Below are positions 15,165 through 22,777 of a stretch of 28,746 nt of DNA, piece by piece. The position numbers were made by a program, and so were the translations under genes. Positions within the stretch are counted from its first letter, which is position 1. Each line of letters starts with the position of its first letter. The notes under the pieces are model-generated. The model saw only the letters and a list, made by a program, of their open reading frames with translations, had not been told where the DNA came from and did no database searches. This stretch comes from Glaciecola sp964643575 (GTDB taxonomy: Bacteria > Pseudomonadota > Gammaproteobacteria > Enterobacterales > Alteromonadaceae): positions 1 through 28,746 of the forward strand of contig CAZXTD010000038.1 in NCBI GenBank assembly GCA_964643575.1, given 5' to 3'.

Positions 15165-16436
15165 ATGGGTGATACGGCAAACCTCTCGCTCAGTTGGCGG
15201 TCAGTGATGCTATTGATGATTTGCTTGCCCATTATTGCATGTGTCTTTTTATTGCTATGGAAAAAGGTAGAGCGCTCTGCTTGTTATATGCTTGCTGCTT
15301 TACTCTTTGTTATCGTGTTGTCGATTGTGCCGCAAATAATAGGCTTTGCCGGCTTCTACCAAGTTTGGCCCGGCTTGACCTTTTTGCCTGTTACTACTTC
15401 GCTTTGGTTAGGCCCACTTTTTTATATCCACGCGTTCTTACTGCTTAAAGAAAAACCACTTGCATGGCGCAAATATTTGCTGGTTCCGGGTGTATTACAA
15501 ACCGCTTACTATACATGGGCTTTTTTGAGTCTAGGAGACTATCAAGCTAAGTGGGCCTTCAATGAGTCTTTTCATGGGCCATACATTGTGCCTATTGAAA
15601 CAGGGCTTGCAATATTGATGATGCTTTTGGCTTTGTTCAGGGTCAATGTAATGTACAAGCAATATACAAGGTACTTACATAACACGCAGTCTGCGGCGGT
15701 CGAGTTTTATCCTGTTTGGCTCGACAAAATTATACTCGCTATGCTGGTGGCAGGCGTACTTTTTAGCAGCATACAAATTACTCAATTATTCGTGCACTTA
15801 TCTTATGTCAGCATGTTTCCTATTCAGGTGATGATAATGATGACTGTTGCGTGGTTAAGTGTTGAGGCCGTATGGCGATTAGACATGGTTTATCCAAAAA
15901 TGCCGCGTGGCTTGACCTTTAAACAACGAAACGATAACGAATTTACGCCATTTATTGATAGCGGGTACGATGTGCTTGCGCAAGAGCAGAACAACGAGCA
16001 TGAAGGATATACTGGTGGTATTGGGGCACAACAGACAATTTTGCAAAGCAATTCTGAATTTGAAAATATTCAGCGCCCCAAAATTGATAGTCAACAGGCG
16101 CTGCAACAGCAGGGTGAGGATATCAAAGCGTCTGTGCTGCAAAATAACTGGTATTTGCAAGCACGATTTTCGTTAAAGCAGCTTGCTAAAAACATGGCCA
16201 GTCACGAAGTCTATATATCGCGGGCAATTAACAAAGGCCTAGGTCTAAGTTTTAACGACTTTATCAATCAGCTTCGCATTCAGCATGCTATTGGCTTAAT
16301 CACAACAACAGAGTTACCTCTACTCAATATTGCCCTAGACAGTGGTTTTAATTCTAAGGCAACCTTTAACCGCGTGTTTAAATATCATATGCATTGCACC
16401 CCGTCTCAGTTCCGTCAAAACAATCAAGCTCAATAA
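15165..16436 (+). CDS. AraC-family transcription regulator with N-terminal membrane domain
   Basis: The 423-residue protein has about seven hydrophobic helices in its first 240 residues (around 12-31, 38-57, 76-94, 106-121, 141-159, 185-205 and 214-233). A polar, Gln-rich linker (about 250-325) follows, then an AraC HTH domain (about 325-420: LKQLAKNMASHEVYISRAIN, later NIALDSGFNSKATFNRVFK and TPSQFRQ). This layout suggests a membrane-bound sensor that regulates genes directly. The natural targets are its neighbours: the small membrane gene upstream and the peptidase remnant and amidohydrolase downstream. The ligand is unknown. Confidence 0.88.
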   Translation: MGDTANLSLSWRSVMLLMICLPIIACVFLLLWKKVERSACYMLAALLFVIVLSIVPQIIGFAGFYQVWPGLTFLPVTTSLWLGPLFYIHAFLLLKEKPLAWRKYLLVPGVLQTAYYTWAFLSLGDYQAKWAFNESFHGPYIVPIETGLAILMMLLALFRVNVMYKQYTRYLHNTQSAAVEFYPVWLDKIILAMLVAGVLFSSIQITQLFVHLSYVSMFPIQVMIMMTVAWLSVEAVWRLDMVYPKMPRGLTFKQRNDNEFTPFIDSGYDVLAQEQNNEHEGYTGGIGAQQTILQSNSEFENIQRPKIDSQQALQQQGEDIKASVLQNNWYLQARFSLKQLAKNMASHEVYISRAINKGLGLSFNDFINQLRIQHAIGLITTTELPLLNIALDSGFNSKATFNRVFKYHMHCTPSQFRQNNQAQ

Positions 16437-16552
16437 GAAATAAGTATCAAAACATAAATTTAAGGTCTCAAATTATAGCTTGGGTCGCGGGAGTGCTTGG
16501 TTTGCCGCATTATGGGATGCAACCTATAGAACAGTCATCACTGGAGATTGAA

Positions 16553-17641
16553 ATGAGACACTTTCGCACATTATGTATTACTGTCATGCTTGCAAGCCTA
16601 TTGCTATCTTTAAGCATTAATACAGCGAACGCCACACAAGCTAGCAACATTGCCAACAATGAGTTTAACCAAGCAGCAAAACAGCACTTAAGCCTTGCAC
16701 AAGTAGAGCAGGATGTTGCCTTGTTAAAAGAAGCATACTCACGTTTGCACCCTGCATATTCACGATATACCACTGAGCTTGAAATGGATGCGGCTTGGCA
16801 GGCTATAAGCGATAAGGCGGCGAAAAATGGGCTAAATGTGGGGGAGTTTTATTTAGCGATTCAAAAAGCGCTTACCCACATAAAGTGCGATCACACCAAA
16901 GCGAACTTACCCAAAACCATAAAGAAAGAGCGTAATGAACAGCCTTTATATCTTCCGTTTACCTGGGTATGGATAGACAACACCGCTATAGTCACCAGTG
17001 CAACACAAGCAAGCGGTTTACAAAAATATTAGTACCTTAATACTCGACCTACGCGAAAACGGCGGCGGCTCCACTGATGCTAGCCAAGGCCTATTAGCTA
17101 ATTTAATCACTTCAAAAATGCAATTAAAAACCGAAATGCGAGTCAACACTTTGAAGACCTTCGTCCCTATCTGTGGACTTGGGATAAACGCGCACTCGAC
17201 CCATGGCGTATTGGTTTTAGTAAAAATGAAGATGGTACGTTTTCGCTTAGGTCTTGGTTAACTGAAGACCTTGATAAGGTAAAACCTACTAAATATAGCT
17301 TTACCGGTAAAGTAATTGCCCTGACTAGCCGCAATAATTCGTCGGCGAGCACCAACTTATTGAGTGTTATTAACGGTCTAGGCAGAACCACATTGGTTGG
17401 CGAAAAAACAGGGGGCAGCGCCGAAGGTCCAAGCGCGGGGCTTATATTTACGCTCAATCTACCGGCCTCTAAAATTACGACTCGTATTCCATTTTTCTTG
17501 CAAAAGAATAACGTAACATCGTTCGATAAGGGCATGGGGCTTACGCCAGATGTAGAGGTAAACCCAAGTGCACAAGACTTTAGTAAGCAGACCGATACCA
17601 TTTTAGAGCAGGCGCTTTTGTTAGCTACAAATCTTGAGTAA
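16553..17641 (+). pseudogene. Decayed exported S41 family peptidase
   Basis: The start at 16553 gives a signal peptide (MRHFRTLCITVMLASLLLSL onward) and the N-terminal S41 region up to a TAG at 17030-17032. At that point the next frame continues as NISTLILDLRENGGGST, a core block that normally lies some 100 or more residues further on, so an internal segment is missing together with a frame change. A second lesion near 17148 loses about one base; the right frame then reads FEDLRPYLWTWDKRALDPWR and runs through the Ser-bearing SRNNSSAST block to 17641. Two independent lesions argue for a true pseudogene. The intact parent would have been a periplasmic C-terminal-processing-like peptidase. Confidence 0.85.
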
Positions 17642-17796
17642 ATAAGGTCCTTAAAAACCAGTATTTATATCACCAATAAATATCCAGCAAGGCGAGTCAA
17701 ATTGCCTTGTTGTGCATTTCACTGTTTCTTCTACAATGACAAATTAAAGGTCCTGTGCAATACTTACGCATTATCAGTTTATATTAGTAAACAAAG

Positions 17797-19962
17797 ATGT
17801 CTCGCCTTACTATTGTCATATGTTTCAGCCTTATCCTCGCCTTTATACTTTTTGCCTGCAATGAGTCTCAACGCACAACGAAAACGATTGAGAAGTTCGT
17901 TGAGACTAATACAGTCTCAGCAGTCAAAGGCGTCTCAAATACAAACAATGAATCACCAACGGACGAATTGGAAACACAACAACGATTTAATGTGATTTTT
18001 GGCGGTCAAACAGTTGGGCATGCTGACGTTATCCGCAACACTGAAAATGACCGTGTTATTTATACCGTCGACTACGCTTATAGCAACAATGGTCGCGGCG
18101 CAAACAGCAAAGAAACAATCATTACTCGCCCCAACGGTGTCGTCATAGATTGGAACATTGCAGGCCAAACGGTTTTTGGTAATGCCGTGCAAGAAGCTTT
18201 TATGTTTGATGGGCAGACCGCGCGCTGGAGTAGCTCCACAGAAAGTGGCGAACAAACTTCAGCGGGTGGTGCAATGTATATATCGCAATATGCTAGCCCC
18301 TATTCTTTGTTTTTGTATGCCAATGCCCTTCTTAAAAAGGGTGATACGCTAAATGCATTGCCTGGGGGAGTGTTGTCTATCGACAAATTAGAAACTCTTC
18401 GTCTTAAAGGCCCCGCGCCAGACAACAAGTACTTTGAAGCCAACATTTATGCCTTGAAGGGTATAAATTTGGATCCAAGCTATTTGGTGCTAGATGCCGA
18501 GCAGTCCTTACTAGGTGTGATTTCGCCTCGTTTTGTTATGCTTAAAAAAGAGATATCAGCGCATGATACTAAGCTACGAAAGTTAGCCGCAGAATATAAT
18601 GTTAGGCGCTTTGAGGAAATAGCTAGCCGAGCAACCAAGGCCTTTGATGCGCCCGTTTCTATAAAAAATGTGCGTATATTTCAGCCGCAAACGCTTTCAT
18701 TGTCAGGTTTGAAGACAGTGACAATTGAACAAAACAGAATTAGTAACATTCAAATTGCCCAATCTCCGATAAATTCTTCCCATGTCATTATTGATGGCAA
18801 CGGCGGAACTTTGGTCCCTGGCCTTTATGAGATGCACGGCCATATGAGCGATAATCAAGCCTTGCTCAATGTACTCGCCGGCGTTACCTCAGTGCGCGAT
18901 GTAGGCAACGAAATTAATGTTCTCGACCCTTTAGTAAAGAGCATAAATAAAGGTCAATTAATTGGCCCGCGCATTACTAAAAGTGGTTTTATTGAGGGTA
19001 AAAGCCCTTTTAGTGCCGCGACGGGTGAAATGGCAGCTAGCAAAGAAGAGGCCGTGCAGCTTGTAAAAAATTACGCTGAAATGGGCGACTACTTTCAAAT
19101 CAAAGTGTATAGCTCGGTTAATGGCGATTGGGTGCCAGCAATGGCAAAAGAGGCCCAAAAGCACGGTATGAGGGTAGCCGGACATATTCCTGCATTCTCC
19201 ACTGCCGACGAAATGATAAACGCCGGCTTTGATGAAATCACTCACATTAACCAAGTTATGTTGAGCTGGGTATTAGGGCCAGATGAAGATACGCGTACCC
19301 TATTTAGGATCACCGGCATGAAACGCTTCGCTGACCTAGATATAAATCAACCTAATGTGCAAGCTTCGATTGATTTGATGATGTCGAAAAACATTGTTGT
19401 AGACCCGACAATTGTTATTCACGAATATGGATTGCTTTCACGAAATGGTGAAGTAAGAGCCGGCGTGTTGGATTACATAGACAATATGCCGGTAAGCATT
19501 CAGCGTGCTAGTAAAGTGGCTCTGCTAAACGTTGCTGATGATGCCGAAGACCTAGCGTACAAAAAGGCATTCGACAAGATCATTGAGGTGTTGTCGTTAA
19601 TGCATACAAAAGGCATTTTTATTGTGCCAGGTACAGATTTGGGCGGAGCATTCAACTTACACCGTGAGCTCGAATTGTTCGAAAAAATAGGTATGTCGCC
19701 AGCCGAAGTACTTAAAAGAGCGTCTTATGATATGGCAGACTATTTAGGCGTTGAAAACGACTTGGGCAGCATCGAAACAGGTAAACTTGCCGATTTCTTT
19801 TTAGTCGAGGGTGATCCGACTGCTCGTTTAAAAGCAATTAAAACCATTAAAATGGTAGCTAAAGATGGCAAGGTGTATTTTCCCTCAGAAATTTATCCTG
19901 AGTTTGGTATCACGCCGTTTACAAAAGTACCTGCGGTCACTTTGCCCGCTTTGCCTAACTAG
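17797..19962 (+). CDS. Amidohydrolase-family lipoprotein (imidazolonepropionase/prolidase-like)
   Basis: The 721-residue protein has a lipobox-like LFAC with Cys21. Residues about 60-290 form an N-terminal beta-rich domain of no assigned family. A metal-dependent amidohydrolase barrel follows. Its ligands are visible in order: His347 and His349 (MHGH), Lys436 in QIKVYS (probably carboxylated), His463 in GHIPA, His483 in THINQ and Asp614 in PGTDLGG. LGSIETGKLADFFLVEGDP is the usual C-terminal block. Relatives of this barrel type include dipeptidases and imidazolonepropionases; a peptide or cyclic amide substrate at the cell envelope is likely but unproven. It follows the S41 remnant by 155 bases. 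Confidence 0.88.
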   Translation: MSRLTIVICFSLILAFILFACNESQRTTKTIEKFVETNTVSAVKGVSNTNNESPTDELETQQRFNVIFGGQTVGHADVIRNTENDRVIYTVDYAYSNNGRGANSKETIITRPNGVVIDWNIAGQTVFGNAVQEAFMFDGQTARWSSSTESGEQTSAGGAMYISQYASPYSLFLYANALLKKGDTLNALPGGVLSIDKLETLRLKGPAPDNKYFEANIYALKGINLDPSYLVLDAEQSLLGVISPRFVMLKKEISAHDTKLRKLAAEYNVRRFEEIASRATKAFDAPVSIKNVRIFQPQTLSLSGLKTVTIEQNRISNIQIAQSPINSSHVIIDGNGGTLVPGLYEMHGHMSDNQALLNVLAGVTSVRDVGNEINVLDPLVKSINKGQLIGPRITKSGFIEGKSPFSAATGEMAASKEEAVQLVKNYAEMGDYFQIKVYSSVNGDWVPAMAKEAQKHGMRVAGHIPAFSTADEMINAGFDEITHINQVMLSWVLGPDEDTRTLFRITGMKRFADLDINQPNVQASIDLMMSKNIVVDPTIVIHEYGLLSRNGEVRAGVLDYIDNMPVSIQRASKVALLNVADDAEDLAYKKAFDKIIEVLSLMHTKGIFIVPGTDLGGAFNLHRELELFEKIGMSPAEVLKRASYDMADYLGVENDLGSIETGKLADFFLVEGDPTARLKAIKTIKMVAKDGKVYFPSEIYPEFGITPFTKVPAVTLPALPN

Positions 19963-20013
19963 GTCGGCACAATATCAGAAAAAGCAAAAACGTTTATTCG
20001 GAGACATACAAGC

Positions 20014-20565
20014 GTGCGTAAAATTGTTTATATTAGTTTGTTCATATTAAGTGCCTTTGCGATAAGTGCATGCACTAATACCGATTGGCGAACCGCCAGC
20101 AGAGAATCGGCAAAGATAGCCGAAAGCCCTGCTACTTTTAAAGACGCCACCATTGAATACTATGCTGCCGACGCTTTTAGCTGGCGAGGGTGGTTTGCGG
20201 TTCATAGCTGGATCGCGATTAAACCTAAAGATGCTGCCGAGTATACCGTATATGAAGTAGTGGGCTGGCGAGTGAATAGCGGTTTACCTGCCCTACGTAA
20301 ATTCAATACACTTACTCCCGACCGATACTGGTATGGCGCTAGACCTGAGCGCTTTGTATCGATAACGGGCGAGAAAGCTGCGCGTTTAATTCCTAAAGTA
20401 GAGGCGGCCATTGCGCGCTACCCGTGGGCTAACGAATACACGCTAGTGCCAGGGCCTAACAGTAACACCTTCCCGGCTTGGATTGGTTTGCAGGTACCCG
20501 AACTTGAAGTGGATATGCCTTTTAGAGCAATTGGCAGCGGGTATGCTGATACGCCTGCTGACTAG
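20014..20565 (+). CDS. DUF3750 family lipoprotein
   Basis: The start is GTG (20014), with GGAG about a dozen bases upstream. The 183-residue product has a lipobox ISAC with Cys20. The DUF3750 domain spans about 45-175: WRGWFAVHSWIAIKP, YEVVGWRVNSGLPALR, YPWANEYTLVPGPNSNTF and PFRAIGSGY are its conserved blocks. The His in VHSW and the PGPNSNTF segment resemble the papain-like permuted NlpC folds sometimes proposed for this family, but that is speculation. It lies 51 bases after the amidohydrolase and may be co-transcribed. Confidence 0.88.
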   Translation: MRKIVYISLFILSAFAISACTNTDWRTASRESAKIAESPATFKDATIEYYAADAFSWRGWFAVHSWIAIKPKDAAEYTVYEVVGWRVNSGLPALRKFNTLTPDRYWYGARPERFVSITGEKAARLIPKVEAAIARYPWANEYTLVPGPNSNTFPAWIGLQVPELEVDMPFRAIGSGYADTPAD

Positions 20566-20596
20566 GCTCATTGCATAGGCGTCAATTAATTTTTCG

Positions 20597-20624
20597 CAAA
20601 AAAAGGCGCTAACCTCTAGCGCCT
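20597..20624 (-). terminator. Rho-independent terminator of the Slp gene
   Basis: AGGCGCTA (20604-20611) and TAGCGCCT (20617-20624) form a perfect 8-bp stem with a 5-base loop. On the minus strand a run of seven T follows, 18 bases after the slp-like stop codon. On the plus strand no T run follows, so it serves mainly the minus-strand gene, though it may also block readthrough from the DUF3750 gene. Confidence 0.85.
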
Positions 20625-20641
20625 GTTCTATTGGCCGTTAT

Positions 20642-21193
20642 TTATTGGCGTTTATTAAACTTCGAGCGTGTCGGACCAAAAAGAGCACCTTCTACATCGT
20701 GCTTACGATTTTTCCAGGTATATTTTTCTCCAATGCTATCGGTATGCACAGATGATATGTCGTTCCACACATAGAAGCTTGATGCTTGAAGTGTTGGATA
20801 TGTATATTCTTGACTACCAATCATACCTGTTTCGGGCGCGCTGATTTTGCCAAGCACTGTAACTAGTGAGTCATTTTCACCCAAGGCGGTGTCTACTTCA
20901 CCTTCTACTATTACCTTAAATCTGCCAGGGCTATGAATGCCTACTGCAGGTTTGCCATTACTTGATTCTGGAAAGTACACGATTTCAAGCTCAGACATGT
21001 CGCCTTTGTTTTGCACACTAACCACTTGGCCGCCCCAGCGTGCTTGCTGCTCCGTGTCGATGGTCAGCACTGGTTGATTGATAACTTGGTCAAATGGGAC
21101 TAACGCTTCTTCGTTGCTAACTTGAAAAGGCGCAGGAACAACTGCGCAGCCGCCAAGCGCTGCTGCAATAACAAGAGGAATTAAACGTTTCAT
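20642..21193 (-). CDS. slp: Slp family outer membrane lipoprotein
   Basis: The 183-residue protein has a lipobox LGGC with Cys16 and the Slp hallmark ARWGGQVVSVQN (about 51-62), followed by LEIVYFPESSNGKP and SPGRFKV. E. coli Slp is an outer membrane lipoprotein induced on starvation; this protein has a similar length. AAGGAG six bases before the ATG is a near-ideal ribosome site. It converges with the DUF3750 gene, with a terminator between them. No specific control element for starvation could be identified upstream. Confidence 0.9.
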   Translation of the reverse strand: MKRLIPLVIAAALGGCAVVPAPFQVSNEEALVPFDQVINQPVLTIDTEQQARWGGQVVSVQNKGDMSELEIVYFPESSNGKPAVGIHSPGRFKVIVEGEVDTALGENDSLVTVLGKISAPETGMIGSQEYTYPTLQASSFYVWNDISSVHTDSIGEKYTWKNRKHDVEGALFGPTRSKFNKRQ

Positions 21194-21563
21194 AATAGTA
21201 CTCCTTACCGATTATGTAATGTGCAAACAACTCGCACTGTCTATTAAACATACACAAGTATTTAGAATGTGTCCAAATTATTTAAAAAGCACGAACGTTT
21301 GATGTTGTAAAATACTACGCAAATAGATGTTTATCCCAAACAGGTTCTTCATGTAAGTGAGTCGATAAAAAAATAGATAAACGTTCGCACTCTCAACGAC
21401 AAATGGCCAGTTTGTAGATACAGCGCGTATGCACTGAACCCTAGCCAATCGCATTTATTTTGCACTAATCCTTTGGTGTAGAATCCATGCGTTGCATCAG
21501 GCATTATATTATATGTCGAGCAAGTGTAGCTTTATTCAATGCCACCTTAAGGCCATTATTTTT
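21194..21563. other. Divergent intergenic region (370 bp) between slp and the alpha/beta hydrolase
   Basis: No gene is apparent. It holds promoters for both flanking genes by necessity, but none matches the consensus well. CGAACGTTT (21292-21300) and AAACGTTCG (21379-21387) are an inverted pair 78 bases apart, a possible pair of sites for one regulator. The in-frame TTG at 21492 upstream of the hydrolase was not chosen as its start. Confidence 0.4.
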
Positions 21564-22580
21564 ATGAACACGCCCACGTTTACATCTTTATCGTTTGTTT
21601 TTTGCTGTTTGATTGGGGGGCTGAGTCCCTTTGCCAATTCTGTGATGCAAGAAGATGCTACGGTTGACCATTTAGCCGATATTCAAAGGACGCAAACTTT
21701 GGATGCGCGCTTATTTGAGGCCGCTAGAGGTAAAATGCAGCTAGAAAAAATTAGTTTCAAAAGTAATGCCGATGGTCTCACCGTGCCAGCCTATGTATTT
21801 AGCCCATTAACAACAAAAGGTAAAGGCGAACATCCAGCAATTGTTTGGGTGTATGGCGGTATTCACGACTTTTTTGGCATCAACTATTTTCCTTTTATCG
21901 CTGAGGCTGTAGAGCAAGGGTACGTGGTAATTGCGCCAGAATATCGCGGCGCGTCTGGATATGGTGAAGATTACTACAATGCACTTGATTATGGCGGCTA
22001 TGAGGTAAATGATGCTGTGTCGGCAGCAGAATATATGATTGCTAAGGTGCCAGCAGTCGACCCTAAGCGCATTGGTATAATGGGATGGAGCCATGGTGGA
22101 CTAATTAGCTTGCTTGCAGTTACGCGCGAAGCGCCTGAGTTATTTGCTACAGTCGTGGCGTTTGTGCCAGTTACCAACTTAGTGTTTAGGATGGCTTATA
22201 AAGGACCAGACTACCAAGCTATATTTACCAAGCAACTTAGAATAAACGGCCTACCTCACGAAAAACGCAATGTATATTTGTCTCGGTCACCTTTATATCA
22301 AATCGACAAACTACAAATACCTGCGTTGGTGATAGTGGCTACAAACGACGATGACGTAGATTTTGTTGAAGCTGAAATGCTCGTGCATGCCTTACAGGTT
22401 AAAAAGCCTGAGTTAGCAAAAACAGTTGTTTTACAAGACCCACCCAGCGGTCATTATTTTAATCGTAGAGTTGATTTAGAGACCTTGACCCGTCGTGATA
22501 GCCCTGAACAAACTGAAGCATGGAAGCAAACTTGGGCATTTTTAGCGACACACTTAAAGCCATCTGAATTTAGCAACTAA
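21564..22580 (+). CDS. Exported alpha/beta hydrolase, S9-like (prolyl oligopeptidase family)
   Basis: The ATG at 21564 gives a signal peptide (MNTPTFTSLSFVFCCLIGGL, then SPFANS) and a 338-residue protein; a frame from a TTG at 21492 has no signal-like start. The catalytic domain shows Ser176 in MGWSHGG, Asp262 in VATNDDDV and His297 in PPSGHYFN. WVYGGIHDFFG fills the oxyanion position and PEYRGASGYGEDYYNA is typical of S9-like hydrolases. There is no propeller domain, so it is a stand-alone hydrolase domain, probably a periplasmic esterase or peptidase. AAGG lies about ten bases before the ATG. Confidence 0.87.
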   Translation: MNTPTFTSLSFVFCCLIGGLSPFANSVMQEDATVDHLADIQRTQTLDARLFEAARGKMQLEKISFKSNADGLTVPAYVFSPLTTKGKGEHPAIVWVYGGIHDFFGINYFPFIAEAVEQGYVVIAPEYRGASGYGEDYYNALDYGGYEVNDAVSAAEYMIAKVPAVDPKRIGIMGWSHGGLISLLAVTREAPELFATVVAFVPVTNLVFRMAYKGPDYQAIFTKQLRINGLPHEKRNVYLSRSPLYQIDKLQIPALVIVATNDDDVDFVEAEMLVHALQVKKPELAKTVVLQDPPSGHYFNRRVDLETLTRRDSPEQTEAWKQTWAFLATHLKPSEFSN

Positions 22581-22777
22581 ACGAGCTTTTAGTGCCCCTT
22601 CGGCGAAGTTTTTGTTTACCGATTCTGCAAAGTCAGATAAGGAGAAACTGGCCGCTATTAAGTCACAAGATAGGTACTTGGAAACCAAGCAGAAATTTGA
22701 ATCAATTTGATGGATAATTTCTACTCACCAATATAATGTTATTGTCATGAATATAGAATACTAAGAGGAAGATATTG

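Noticed and set aside
17688..17709. CAAGGC/GCCTTG hairpin after the S41 remnant
   Set aside because: It is short and lacks a T run on either strand.
17702..17995. 97-residue plus-strand frame before the amidohydrolase
   Set aside because: It is an out-of-frame shadow that overlaps the lipoprotein signal of the amidohydrolase.
22598..22617. Possible terminator after the alpha/beta hydrolase (CTTC-GGC-GAAG then T run)
   Set aside because: The stem is only four base pairs, too weak to claim.
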